Shown here: one piece after another, positions 43,906 to 55,299 of the stretch
How the letters are laid out: each line of letters opens with the position of its first letter
Position numbering within the stretch: the first letter of the stretch is position 1
Source of the DNA: Gonocerus acuteangulatus
Lineage: Eukaryota; Arthropoda; Insecta; Hemiptera; Coreidae
Assembly: GCA_946811695.1 (NCBI GenBank)
Contig: OX328125.1
Location: 97,317,710-97,381,709, forward strand
Direction of reading: 5' to 3'
DNA: 64,000 bases
Made by a program: the position numbers and the translations under genes
The notes under the pieces: generated by a model
What the model was told of the DNA's origin: nothing
Database searches by the model: none
Seen by the model: the letters and a program-made list of their open reading frames with translations, nothing else

Positions 43906-44204
43906 GGTTTCTCTTGTTCATTGAGTCAGCTTTTCATTACGAATATAAAAGAGAAAAAAATATTAATTGGTTTTTTATTATTTTAAGCAAATTTTTCAGA
44001 AACGCAGTATACTTCTGAGAAATTTGCTGCGTATTACAGCTGCAACTGCAACAAGATGCCCCACCATCAAACTCACATCAAAATCGGTCTATTAGGGTTT
44101 ACTCTGAAAAAAAAATTATAAAAATAAATAAATGAGCCAGCTGTTCGTTATGATGGTATTTTTCTTTATAGCTGAAGTTTTTAAATTCAAGCCTAAACTA
44201 ATTT
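43906..44204. other. No feature recognised
   Basis: AT-rich; a further AAAATCGGTCTATTAGGG motif at about 44080 suggests old copies of the same repeat. Confidence 0.4.
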
Positions 44205-44545
44205 TGGCAATTACTTATGAGTTCTACCACATCTAGGTCAGAGATCTCGATCATCAGCGCAGGCGCAAAATTGAATTTTTGCCAATATGTTCACTGAAAG
44301 ACCATTTATATATATTTTCGACGAGTTTGGTTGAATAGAGTTTCGATATTACCTTGAGCGAGCAAAGCGAATTGCTTTTCTTGCTCAAGGTTATATCGAA
44401 ACTCTAGTCAATCAAACTCGTTGATATGGATTACTGGTTTTTCGGTGGAAAACAACCTTACTGCCCAAAATTCTAATGATTTATGCGCCTGCGCTAATCT
44501 CCCAGATCTCTGACCTAGATATGTTGGAGCTAATACGTAAGTACC
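44205..44545. mobile_element. Long fold-back element (~330-bp palindrome)
   Basis: Arms of about 160 bp meet near 44372. Inner arms (GAGTTTCGATAT.ACCTTGAG against CTCAAGGTTATATCGAAACTC) are nearly perfect. Outer arms (CATCTAGGTCAGAGATCTC, AGCGCAGGCGCA against TGCGCCTGCGCT, GATCTCTGACCTAGATATG) are diverged with small indels. No coding capacity; a fold-back MITE by structure. Confidence 0.8.
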
Positions 44546-45420
44546 CTCATTTTTATAATAATAATAAATAAACGAATAGAATGTAGTTTCATTAACCATT
44601 ATGGCCGAAACCGAAATCTCCACCAGATATGAACAATCGAATGAAACAATGCTGCTTTATTGTTCCCCTTAAGATAGCGTAGGGTTCATTACTGCAGCTG
44701 GAGGCAATGTTTGAACAACATTCCTGATAATCCTTAGAGATATTAATAATAAATTCCCCCTTTAAGTGAACAAAGATGAGTAAATTTCGCGCCGAAGCAT
44801 GCAGAGACTCGATCCCTATTCGGCCATATTTATATAGAAGTAATCATGAGATTTAGCAATTAACGGGGCAGATGATGAGAGCTTTAACAATTCACTAAGA
44901 CCATTCATTAGTACAATGAGCCGTCGGTAGAGGGTGGAGCCCATCTTGGATCTCATTGTTTATCCTTTAAATAAACACATCTTGTCTCTTTCATCCCCCC
45001 TAGGGGGCGCTGTTTTAAATCCGAGATCCGTCTCAAGTAGAAATTAAATTCAGTTTAGTTTAGAGAGATCCCTTCCGTTAACTCGGACTCACTTTAAGCT
45101 CTCAATCCTCCGCTCTTAGAAGGTTCTTTGTCTTTCTTGTCCTGTTTAATTTTCAATGGTTTCGAGAAGGAAAGTGGAAAATATCATAGTACAAAAGCCC
45201 TTGTTTTTCCGTTTTAATTCTTCGCCTTAATGGAAAGTCAGTATTTTCATTACTTTTTAATCTGGAAACTCCAATTAAAAAAATTCCGTCACGAAAAAGC
45301 CGCATAACTAAGGTTTTCCTCAGAATTTATGTAGTTTAGACTGCATTCTGTATAAATAATTTGCATAAAAACTACTATGGTAGACACGCCTTAAATTCAA
45401 AAAAAAAAAAAAAAAAAAAA
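44546..45420. other. No gene recognised; ends in an A run
   Basis: Mixed composition. A run of 22 A at 45399-45420 directly precedes the Helitron candidate. CTCGGACTCACTTTAAGC and neighbours carry no motif I know. Confidence 0.4.
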
Positions 45421-46127
45421 TCTACTATATATTTGTCAAATACCACTCACTCACTTCATCGCTTAGCCCAAACCACTTGACAGAACACTTTGAAATTTTG
45501 CATGGGCACTCGCTTTAGAACGTAAACACTCGCTAAGAAAAGATTTGTTGATATTCGAATTTTTAAGTATTTTTAGAGAGGTTTGAATTTTTATTTGGTT
45601 AGAGCAGGCAAGCCAAGGCAGCAAGCGGTCAAGGTCAGCTGTTAGCGTACTTTATTTATTTCATAATATTATTTCTGTTTGATCTTCATTTCAACTCAGA
45701 TGGCAGACCTTGAATAACTAGAAATAAACTGTGATTTTGTCCTTCATAGAGTTTACGCTATACCTGGTGATGGTCTATCCGAGGTAATAATACCCCGAAC
45801 CCTTAAACTCCTGTTACTGGTAACATATAGATTAGGGGTTATCACTAGGTTATCTGTTTCTTGACACTGGTCCGGAGTGCCCCAATGTCCAGAAATATTA
45901 CACTTTGATTATTGATGATTAACGTATAGCATGACAGGAACCTTGATATAATAAACTGCACATAATTATGTACATAGTTTTTTTTTTTTTTTTTTCTAAC
46001 GGCGCATCAACTATTTGGCTATTAGCGCCCCATTTATATACATAGTATCGTTAATTTTGATGTTACACTATTTAACGTAATAAAATAACTACTTATCTGC
46101 TGCGACGAAGCACGGGCATTTAACTAG
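45421..46127 (+). mobile_element. Non-autonomous Helitron candidate
   Basis: Begins TCTACTATATATTTG directly after A and ends ...GCATTTAACTAG directly before T. This fits the Helitron rules: 5' TC, 3' CTRR, insertion between A and T. A short hairpin (TGCT/AGCA) in CTGCTGCGACGAAGCACGGGC lies just upstream of the 3' end. No Rep/helicase frame. An inserted T run with GGCGCATCAACTATTTGGCT is at 45980-46030. The hairpin is weak, so the class assignment is tentative. Confidence 0.45.
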
Positions 46128-46224
46128 TAAGCTATATAAATTAAATAAAAACATGAATAGTTCTGCTCGTTTACATTCGTAATGAGAACTATTTCAATTA
46201 TTAATTTTGTAATTAATTTCCTTC

Positions 46225-46553
46225 CAGGATTTTATGAATGCGTAGTACAACACTACTAATAAATACACAAAAACATTACATTTTCGTCTATTGATGGAGG
46301 TGAATAATTAAAGCGTAGGTGCAATAATATCGCTGATACGGGATACAGCGCCCCTAGTGGTAGAATTCAGAAGTCATATCAAAACAGAGGCGCTCCTAGC
46401 GTTAGCTTTGCCAACCTACGTTTGACGAGCAAATTCTATTCAAAAATAGTACAAAGTAACCACCGCCCTTCCGATAGACGGATTTAGTTCATTCTTACAA
46501 CTCCTATTTTTCATTACATATCCACAATAGTATACCGCGTTTCGTTACAATAC
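46225..46553 (+). repeat. Dispersed repeat copy 1 (GCGCCCCTAGTGG family)
   Basis: ACTAATAAATACACAAAAAC, TTTTCGTCTATTGAT, CAGCGCCCCTAGTGGTAG, GCTTTGCCAACCTACGTTTG, CCCTTCCGATAGACGGATT and TACCGCGTTTCGTTACAATA in order. The copy at 46845-47220 is collinear. Confidence 0.7.
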
Positions 46554-46819
46554 CAGGGCCGCCACATGGGGGGGGGACTGGCGGGTACTGTTGTCCAGGG
46601 CCCGGACTCCGTGGGGGGAAATGTATTGGTTATGAGAAATATAGTGCCGAAAGTGACCTTTGCTGCACAGATTGTCGGCTTTTATTCTCATTTCGCTCAA
46701 AACTCAAGATGAAAATAATTTTAAAATGTCCAAAGTTCTACAAGAATTTTCAGTCTGGCTATGAGAAGTGGGGGCCCGTCATCTGGTCCTGGGACCGGCT
46801 CTGAGATGTGGCGGCCCCG
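46554..46819 (+). mobile_element. hAT-type MITE, CAGGGCCGCCACAT family, copy B
   Basis: CAGGGCCGCCACATGGGG at left and GAGATGTGGCGGCCCCG at right form terminal inverted repeats. Flanks TACAATAC and AACAATAC agree at 7 of 8 bases, an 8-bp duplication. It sits exactly at the end of dispersed repeat copy 1. Confidence 0.85.
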
Positions 46820-46844
46820 AACAATACAACTGAAATTACGATCG

Positions 46845-47220
46845 TTATACTACCAGTACTACAATACACAATAATAAATACACAAATAATTCACATTTTC
46901 GTCTACTGATTTTGATGAATGATAAAAGCGTCCCTATGTAAAAAGTGAACATCCTACAATAATAACTCAGCAGCGCCTCTGGTCGGTGATCCTATTGGGA
47001 TAAAACTACCAATATAAAATCCTTTCAGAGCAGAGGGCGGATAAGCGTGTCAGCGCACGTAGTGGTAGCTTTGCCAACCTATGTTTGGCGGCTGAATTCA
47101 ATTCAAAAATAATACAAAGTAAACCTCCCCTTCCGATGGACCGATTCAGTTAAATTTTACAACTCATTCTGCTCTTCGGATGACCACAACGGATACCGAG
47201 TTTCTTTGAAATATCACAAA
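46845..47220 (+). repeat. Dispersed repeat copy 2 (GCGCCCCTAGTGG family)
   Basis: AATAATAAATACACAAATAA, TTTTCGTCTACTGAT, AGCGCACGTAGTGGTAGCTT, CCCTTCCGATGGACCGATT and GGATACCGAGTTTCTTTGAAATA, collinear with 46225-46553. Confidence 0.7.
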
Positions 47221-47473
47221 AAATACGACCTGTCTCTTTAGATGACCAAAATTCAACTAATGAAACAACTTGTTTAATTAGCATAATTTTTGCTTTATAA
47301 TTGTTTAACTTCTTGAAACAACTACAACTAAAAAGACAAACAATTAAAAACTGAGGCAAATAGAAACAAACCCGTTCAAAAGAACAAAACCGAGCACTGA
47401 TTTCTCCACATGAGATCACTCTGTCGAATATTGCATAAGAATAGTTTTTTAGGAAATCATGTTTTCAAATATA

Positions 47474-47678
47474 TCGCACTAGTATTTCTAAAGTGACACA
47501 TCTCAAATATCGGTTTTATTCACACCGTCATAGTTATTACTGGAAAGACATGGTAAATATATTTTTATCAACGATCAAAACCATCGGAGCTTGTAACCAA
47601 AGGGCACATGTGTCACCCTTCTTGGCAAGAGTGACACATTTCCACTTGAGTTGTGTCACTTTAAAAATACTAGTGCGA
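47474..47678. mobile_element. Mariner-like MITE, better preserved copy
   Basis: TCGCACTAGTATTTCTAAAG...CTTTAAAAATACTAGTGCGA inverted ends, flanked by TA on both sides (47472-47473, 47679-47680). Relative of 6726-6987. Confidence 0.8.
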
Positions 47679-47748
47679 TATGCTTTGAACTAACCACGAT
47701 TTCTGAACCTGTATTTATCACTTTTTTCGAAATCGGTGATTGCTTATA

Positions 47749-48000
47749 TCGTCGATACAAAAGCAAACTAACGAATATGAAAATCACCACTTTTCAGAGT
47801 GGAAAAGTATTTATTCATAACTTTTTTTTGGACAGTCAAATATTCGGCAGATTTGACCTTTTGATAGTGGAATACTTTCCCTTTAATAGAGTGAAGTCAG
47901 ATTGAAGAATTTGCCGTAAATAAGTCCAACAGAAATTATTAAAGATGGACAATGAAAGATGCATTTTTTCATATTCGTTAGTTTGCATTTGTATCGACGA
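47749..48000. mobile_element. Second mariner-like MITE (TCGTCGATACAAA ends)
   Basis: TCGTCGATACAAAAGCAAAC at left; reverse-complemented right end TCGTCGATACAAATGCAAAC. The inverted match extends about 36 bp to AACGAATATGAAAA. TA flanks both ends (47747-47748, 48001-48002). No coding capacity. Confidence 0.8.
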
Positions 48001-48002
48001 TA

Positions 48003-48543
48003 TGTAAAAACATTATTTGGAAGCCCACATACTTTCACCTTGGTCACCTAACTGCTATCTTTGGTCTTCCGTAGTCCATTTATTGTAGAAAAAGGCTGCC
48101 AAAGAGAATGCAATTACGTTCTAAATATAGATATATACAAAAGTCTGATTGTTGTTCTTAGCCGAATTCCAACTTTTCCTTGACTAAGAGATAAATTGTG
48201 CTAACCCTTCCGATTTTTCCCTAATATATCCCGCAAATATGTCTTCTCCGTGCGCGCATATTTTTGCGCATTCCGATTTTTAAGAAACCCTAAAAATTTC
48301 TTTCGATAGGATCACCTAAAGTAGAGAAAATTGTGCAAGACGTTTCAATAGTATTGGTTTCGTTCCAGTCCCAGCTTTTCAGATAACAGGACCTTGGAAG
48401 AGAAAGGGCGAATCATGAAATCCGGATGTTGGGCATCCCAGTCAATGGTCCGAATGTGCTTCAGGATAGCAAGAGCGAATGTTTTCTCTACGTAATGCTG
48501 ATTCGTAGATCTTATTGAAAAAGATCTATGAACGTGCGCTTAC
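48003..48543. other. No gene recognised
   Basis: Lies downstream of the candidate donor at 48544 on the minus strand, so it could be intron. Confidence 0.35.
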
Positions 48544-48577
48544 CTGGCAGGGTCGGACAGCCCCCACCATCAAACAT
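48544..48577 (-). CDS. Candidate short exon ending at a consensus donor (minus strand)
   Basis: Minus strand: ATGTTTGATGGTGGGGGCTG...CTGCCAG followed by GTAAGCGCAC, a full-consensus 5' splice site. The frame from the ATG gives 11 codons plus one base. Alternatively the plus strand GCTTACCTGGCAGGG resembles the 5' end of U1 snRNA (ACTTACCTGGCAGGG), but no U1 stem-loops follow. Either reading is weak; no partner exon identified. Confidence 0.2.
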
Positions 48578-48819
48578 AATCCAAAATAAATACTTATTTC
48601 ACAATTCAATGCATTAAAAAATTTCAAAATGTTTTTTTTATTTTCTTGCCTTATTCTACTATAATACTAATTCAACAAATAAATGCAATTTAAAAGACAA
48701 ATCAACCATTTAAATAATTAATCGTCTTAAAAGTGGTTTCATTCGTTTTTGTAAGCCAAGAAACCTATAAAACGAGTACTTGAAAGCATATTACAGTATG
48801 TAAGCTTAACGATTTTTCC

Positions 48820-48944
48820 AAAAACCATGTTCCGGTGGAAGGATTCTGCTGGTTAACGAACTTGACTTTTCAAATTAGACGAAACATTTTTGTACCAAAT
48901 TTCAACAAAATCGGTCCATTTTTGGAGCAGCTACAGTGCGAGCA

Positions 48945-49034
<90 letters not shown>

Positions 49035-49170
49035 AATTTGAACCACCGTTATTTTCGTTCTCTAGGAGTTCTAAAACGTATACATTTCTAGCCTGTACTA
49101 CCGGATTGCGTCATGAGGTCAACCTTGGACCCTATGGAGGGAGGGAGGAACCGCGCTAAAAAGCAGATTT
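48820..49170 (+). repeat. Dispersed repeat with (CA)n(TA)n core
   Basis: ACCATGTTCCGGTGGAAGGA, CTGGTTAACGAACTTGACTT, AAAATCGGTCCATTTTTGG, then (CA)n 48945-48975 and (TA)n to about 49034, then CCGGATTGCGTCATGAGGTC and GGAGGGAGGAACCGCGCTAA. The whole order recurs inverted at 58930-59200, including the microsatellite. Confidence 0.75.
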
Positions 49171-50035
49171 TTCACATTCGCTCTTTCTCTTCCAATGTTA
49201 TAAATATTATCAGATTAGCTTTAAATGAAAACAAGCTATGGCAACGCATCTTAGTTATACTTTTTTTTTTTCTTTTTTTATCGCTGCATCTACTGCTATG
49301 GTCATTAGCACTGGTTAGTTATACTTATTATTATTATTATTTTAGCCTCGATAACTACATTCCATTTGGATGTGTTGAATTCTGCCTTCTAAAATTTCAA
49401 GGAAGCTGTGTAGTGAAGTCATGCGGATGTTCTAAGTAAAGGTTTTCTAAGCCGCTGTCAATAAAGTAACTAAGCTTGCCGGAGGTAAATTGTAATTAAG
49501 ACGGATTAGCGAGTTGAAGGGTACTCGGTGAAATATCGGCAAACAGCGAGTAAAGGTGTAGGCAAGTAATTAACAGAGCTATCGCCTCGACTAGGGACTC
49601 GAGCGTGCTATTCAACGCGTCCTGTGTTTCTCTCCAGAGCTCTTCTTCAAAGGTTAACATTAACGGAAGGGAAGTGAGCCCCATGGCTATTCAAGCCTTC
49701 CTAGCAACCTAAGCGGCTCATGGTCCTTTATAATGGCAAGGTTGTGTCTAGAGTCACTTCCTACAGAAATGTCTATACATCTATTCTCAGAATAAGAGCT
49801 ATATATGTCCAATTAATCAATGAGAAATAGATAAGAAATAAGTTATTAAATTGTCACAGCAATTGGCAATGTCTCATTTGCCATAAATTCTGGAGAGAAC
49901 AAAATTCTGTCAGAGGAGCTACATAACCAAGCTCATTGGTTAGTTCAGGCCACATTGTTGAAGAAAGTTCTTAAACTAATATAAAATTTAAACCAAAAAA
50001 ATCTGTGATGTGTATATGTGGACGTTAAAATTTAA
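49171..50035. other. No gene recognised; small minus-strand frame at 49496-49684
   Basis: The minus frame (62 codons, MGLTSLPLMLTFEEELWRET...) lies in a less AT-biased patch but has no motif or splice context I recognise. At 49996-50045 the reverse complement of a GGTTACC-family end (AAATTTTAACGTCCACATAT) occurs. Confidence 0.35.
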
Positions 50036-50131
50036 ATAAAATATCTTTACTTTTGGGGACGCGTCCATTAACGACTATTTCTTCCTCAAAAATCCCAAAT
50101 CCAATAACTATGACCCATACTCGACAAACGA

Positions 50132-50560
50132 CTAACTTGGAAACCACACTTAACTCAGAAGGGACAAGAACTCAACCGAAGGTACAGACTACTACTACAT
50201 TTACTTGACCGACAATCAGACTTTAGAATTAATAACAAAAGACTCATTTACATGACAATACTCAGACCATTATGGAGTTATGGCATAGAACTCTGGGGAT
50301 CCACAAAGCCCTCCAACTCCTGCAAAATTCAATCATTAGAGTAAAATCCTCCCTAAAATAACCGACGCTCCATTCTTTGTCTCCCATTTGACTCGCCATT
50401 ACGACATATTATCACACCTAATCCCTAATAACCCCGTTCGCCGGCTGAAGCGTAGACCAGCTCCAGTAGTAGTTCGTCCTGATTGCAACCACACTGCCTG
50501 TAACTGCGCCGCTTTTCTCCTCACGAGCTTCAAGATAAATTTAAATCGAACAATCTACTA
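50132..50560 (+). pseudogene. Jockey-like LINE RT 3' fragment
   Basis: LTWKPHLTQKGQELNRRYRL, LLHLLDRQSDFRINNKRLIY, ILRPLWSYGIELWGSTKPSN, CKIQSLE then a stop, followed by KILPKITDAPFFVSHLTRHY in frame. This is the conserved C-terminal region of Jockey/TRAS-like reverse transcriptases after the catalytic core. One premature stop and loss of the upstream RT blocks make it dead. A short AATAAATAATAATA stretch near 50595 may be its 3' tail. Confidence 0.75.
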
Positions 50561-51889
50561 GAAATGTGTTTTTACATTGCTGTAAATTCTGAATAAATAA
50601 TAATATATAAATAGTGTACTCGACTGAGTTCAAAATTAGGGCTCGCGCTAAAGATTTTATTATCTAGTGTCGTTGTTCGAGGGCTGGTCTCGGGGTCACT
50701 GAACGATCCAACCTAACTTTAAATGGTTGCCTTCAAAGGGGAAAAATCATTCAATATCGGTTTTAACCAACAAACAAGTTTTTTCGGCTGGGAATGGGTA
50801 GTCGTTTGGTTCGGTTTGGGTCAGGACCAATTTAGGCACCTCCATTGGAGATGCTGGTATTTGTTTTCCTTCAATCGGTGGCTATCGGATCGGGAACCGT
50901 TAGCCACAAGACCACTGGGGCAACCTCTTCCGGAACTGTGAGAGGTTGTAGGAAATTCAAAATAACTGCAGCATCCCATCCTTAACGGATACTCGCTAAC
51001 GGAGAAGGATGTATCTGCAGATCCAATCAAGATCCATATTATATCAGGATATAATATCCATGGAGGATTGGCAGAAAGGGATTTACTAGAGAGAATCAAA
51101 CATGGATCCTCGAGATGGGTGTGTAATTAGCGTTAGTGATTAGTATTGTGATTGGTCTAGGGGATGATGGAGTAATCAAAACGGATTTAACTTAATCCCT
51201 CCGACTCTCCTCCATTAGTATGTATATTACTAGTAGTGGATGGAGTGTTGTTACGATGGTAACTAAATTTCAACTGCTTGTTTGCAGGCAGTCCTCTCTC
51301 GCGGTACTTAAAGCAAATTAGGGCGGTTCAATCTGCCAGAGGTTTTGCTTAACTTTTTGGGAACAGATGTTACAATTATGAGAACTTAAGGATCATTTTT
51401 ATTATATTTTTATTCAGTTTTATAAGATTTATTTTCATGTTTGTTGATAATTAAACCCCACAAAAAATGTCCGCCATTATTTTGTAATTATTTTCAATTG
51501 TGTTTATTAAAGACGGTATTTTATCGCAGCGTGAATAAAACACTTCATTTAATATTAAGAAAAATTTTCGTGTTATCCCCCATAAAAGTGTATGTCTTAT
51601 TTATTATTCATTGTAAAATTGGTTTAATTTTATATTAAAGATTGTTAGCTTCTAAATAAAACACTTTTTTTGGCCACCTTTTTTTTTTTTACACCTGTCC
51701 CCCATGCGCAGTAGCTGATGTTGCAAGGTAAGTCTAGCCAAGACATACTTATCTTCCTACCTTCCAAAGAGATGCATTATAGCAAAATTTCAAGGTGCAT
51801 AAAACACTCTTATTATAAGATTTGATCCGGTGAGACATTTTTAAAAACTCAATTTAAAAAAAAATATAATATTACGCTACTTAATCACA
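50561..51889. other. No gene recognised
   Basis: 50815-50930 shares GGTxxAGGACCAATTT-like sequence with 54940. Its minus strand contains AGTGGTCTTGTGGCTAACGG, faintly A-box-like. Remainder AT-rich. Confidence 0.35.
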
Positions 51890-54733
51890 CTCACTCCAAA
51901 TGAGGAAGATCGAGTGAGATGGGGTTTGTCGCTTGCTCCTGTGGAATCAAGTGAGCCAGCAAGCCGAGTGTGTCATTGATTTCGTGTTGCTATTTAACTT
52001 TCGTAGTTTGCAATCATTCCAAATGAGGAAGATCGAGTGAGATGGGGTTTGTCGCTTGTTCCTGTGGAATCAAGTGAGCCTGCAAGCCGAGTGTGTCATT
52101 GATTTCGTGTTGCTATTTAACTTTCGTAGTTTGCAATCACTCCAAATGAGGAAGATCGAGTGAGATGGGGTTTGTCGCTTGCTCCTGTGGAATCAAGTGA
52201 GCCAGCAAGCCGAGTGTGTCATTGATTTCGTGTTGCTATTTAACTTTCGTAGTTTGTCGCTTGTTCCTGTGGAATCAAGTGAGCCTGCAAGCCGAGTGTG
52301 TCATTGATTTCGTGTTGCTATTTAACTTTCGTAGTTTGTCGCTTGCTCCTGTGGAATCAAGTGAGCCTGCAAGCCGAGTGTGTCATTGATTTCGTGTTGC
52401 TATTTAACTTTCGTAGTTTGTCGCTTGTTCCTGTGGAATCAAGTGAGCCTGCAAGCCGAGTGTGTCATTGATTTCGTGTTGCTATTTAACTTTCGTAGTT
52501 TGCAATCACTCCAAATGAGGAAGATCGAGTGAGATGGGGTTTGTCGCTTGCTCCTGTGGAATCAAGTGAGCCAGCAAGCCGAGTGTGTCATTGATTTCGT
52601 GTTGCTATTTAACTTTCGTAGTTTGTCGCTTGTTCCTGTGGAATCAAGTGAGCCTGCAAGCCGAGTGTGTCATTGATTTCGTGTTGCTATTTAACTTTCG
52701 TAGTTTGTCGCTTGCTCCTGTGGAATCAAGTGAGCCTGCAAGCCGAGTGTGTCATTGATTTCGTGTTGCTATTTAACTTTCGTAGTTTGTCGCTTGCTCC
52801 TGTGGAATCAAGTGAGCCTGCAAGCCGAGTGTGTCATTGATTTCGTGTTGCTATTTAACTTTCGTAGTTTGTCGCTTGTTCCTGTGGAATCAAGTGAGCC
52901 TGCAAGCCGAGTGTGTCATTGATTTCGTGTTGCTATTTAACTTTCGTAGTTTGTCGCTTGCTCCTGTGGAATCAAGTGAGCCTGCAAGCCGAGTGTGTCA
53001 TTGATTTCGTGTTGCTATTTAACTTTCGTAGTTTGTCGCTTGTTCCTGTGGAATGAAGTGAGCCTGCAAGCCGAGTGTGTCATTGATTTCGTGTTGCTAT
53101 TTAACTTTCGTAGTTTGTCGCTTGTTCCTGTGGAATCAAGTGAGCCTGCAAGCCGAGTGTGTCATTGATTTCGTGTTGCTATTTAACTTTCGTAGTTTGT
53201 CGCTTGCTCCTGTGGAATCAAGTGAGCCTGCAAGCCGAGTGTGTCATTGATTTCGTGTTGCTATTTAACTTTCGTAGTTTGTCGCTTGTTCCTGTGGAAT
53301 CAAGTGAGCCTGCAAGCCGAGTGTGTCATTGATTTCGTGTTGCTATTTAACTTTCGTAGTTTGTCGCTTGCTCCTGTGGAATCAAGTGAGCCTGCAAGCC
53401 GAGTGTGTCATTGATTTCGTGTTGCTATTTAACTTTCGTAGTTTGTCGCTTGCTCCTGTGGAATCAAGTGAGCCTGCAAGCCGAGTGTGTCATTGATTTC
53501 GTGTTGCTATTTAACTTTCGTAGTTTGTCGCTTGCTCCTGTGGAATCAAGTGAGCCTGCAAGCCGAGTGTGTCATTGATTTCGTGTTGCTATTTAACTTT
53601 CGTAGTTTGTCGCTTGCTCCTGTGGAATCAAGTGAGCCTGCAAGCCGAGTGTGTCATTGATTTCGTGTTGCTATTTAACTTTCGTAGTTTGTCGCTTGTT
53701 CCTGTGGAATCAAGTGAGCCTGCAAGCCGAGTGTGTCATTGATTTCGTGTTGCTATTTAACTTTCGTAGTTTGTCGCTTGTTCCTGTGGAATCAAGTGAG
53801 CCTGCAAGCCGAGTGTGTCATTGATTTCGTGTTGCTATTTAACTTTCGTAGTTTGTCGCTTGTTCCTGTGGAATCAAGTGAGCCTGCAAGCCGAGTGTGT
53901 CATTGATTTCGTGTTGCTATTTAACTTTCGTAGTTTGTCGCTTGCTCCTGTGGAATCAAGTGAGCCTGCAAGCCGAGTGTGTCATTGATTTCGTGTTGCT
54001 ATTTAACTTTCGTAGTTTGTCGCTTGTTCCTGTGGAATCAAGTGAGCCTGCAAGCCGAGTGTCTCATTGATTTCGTGTTGCTATTTAACTTTCGTAGTTT
54101 GCAATCATTCCAAATGAGGAAGATCGAGTGAGATGGGGTTTGTCGCTTGTTCCTGTGGAATCAAGTGAGCCTGCAAGCCGAGTGTCTCATTGATTTCGTG
54201 TTGCTATTTAACTTTCGTAGTTTGCAATCATTCCAAATGAGGAAGATGGAGTGAGATGGGGTTTGTCCCTTGTTCCTGTGGAATCAAGTGAGCCTGCAAG
54301 CCGAGTGTGTCATTGATTTCGTGTTGCTATTTAACTTTCGTAGTTTGCAATCATTCCAAATGAGGAAGATGGAGTGAGATGGGGTTTGTCGCTTGTTCCT
54401 GTGGAATCAAGTGAGCCTGCAAGCCGAGTGTCTCATTGATTTCGTGTTGCTATTTAACTTTCGTAGTTTGCAATCATTCCAAATGAGGAAGATGGAGTGA
54501 GATGGGGTTTGTCCCTTGTTCCTGTAGAATCAAGTGAGCCTGCAAGCCGAGTGTCTCATTGATTTCGTGTTGCTATTTAACTTTCGTAGTTTGCAATCAT
54601 TCCAAATGAGGAAGATGGAGTGAGATGGGGTTTGTCGCTTGTTCCTGTGGAATCAAGTGAGCCTGCAAGCCGAGTGTGTCATTGATTTCGTGTTGCTATT
54701 TAACTTTCGTAGTTTGCAATCATTCCAAATTTC
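51890..54733. repeat. Satellite array of 82-bp and 123-bp units (41-bp modular)
   Basis: The short unit (82 bp) runs TGTCGCTTGTTCCTGTGGAA...TTAACTTTCGTAGTT. The long unit (123 bp) adds a 41-bp module TGCAATCATTCCAAATGAGG...GAGATGGGGTT in front. Long units occur at the left edge (three), once at about 52502, and about six times at the right edge (from 54102). The centre is about 20 pure short units. Variants (GTGTGTCAT against GTGTCTCAT, GCTTGCTCC against GCTTGTTCC, GATCGAG against GATGGAG) are clustered regionally. No coding potential. Confidence 0.95.
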
Positions 54734-55299
54734 ACGATTTAATTATCATGTTTTACCGATTTTTTTCATTTAATTTTCATCCGCAGCCCGCGAACGTATT
54801 TGCGAAATAAAGTTTGACCCACAACATGCCAAAGTTTGCCGATACACGACTTAAACGATTCTACTTGGTACTGGAATAAACGAAAGGAGCCCTTACATGG
54901 ACGGGGGTGGCAGGAAGCGGCGTGTGTGGGCATTTGGCTTAAGCCAGGATCAATTTTCTGCTCCCTTTCAAGAAGGCTTTGGTAGATCCACCCTCAGCCA
55001 TCTGCTACCTGCGACCCTCATCCCAGATAATAGATACCCATCATTGCTCTATCATGTTGAAACTAGACACTTGCGCGATTCGAACCATTCCACTTGCTTT
55101 CTGTCTGGCGTAAAGTTAACATTAATCTGGTTCCCGAGAATATCTCTTCGACTTATGTATATCTTATTTTAGTTTTCGTTTTTACTGCCTTTTTCCTGTT
55201 TTTTAATGCATGTACAATTAAAAACAGGAAAACGCCAGTTAATAAAAAAAACTAAAGGAAATAAAATATCTTGATAAAATATTTTTGAATTAAATAAAC
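54734..55299. other. No gene recognised
   Basis: Contains a B-box-like GGTTCGAATC on the minus strand near 55075-55085 without a convincing A box. Confidence 0.35.

Noticed and set aside
51890..54733. Protein-coding repeat domain
   Set aside because: 82-bp and 123-bp units contain stops in all frames.
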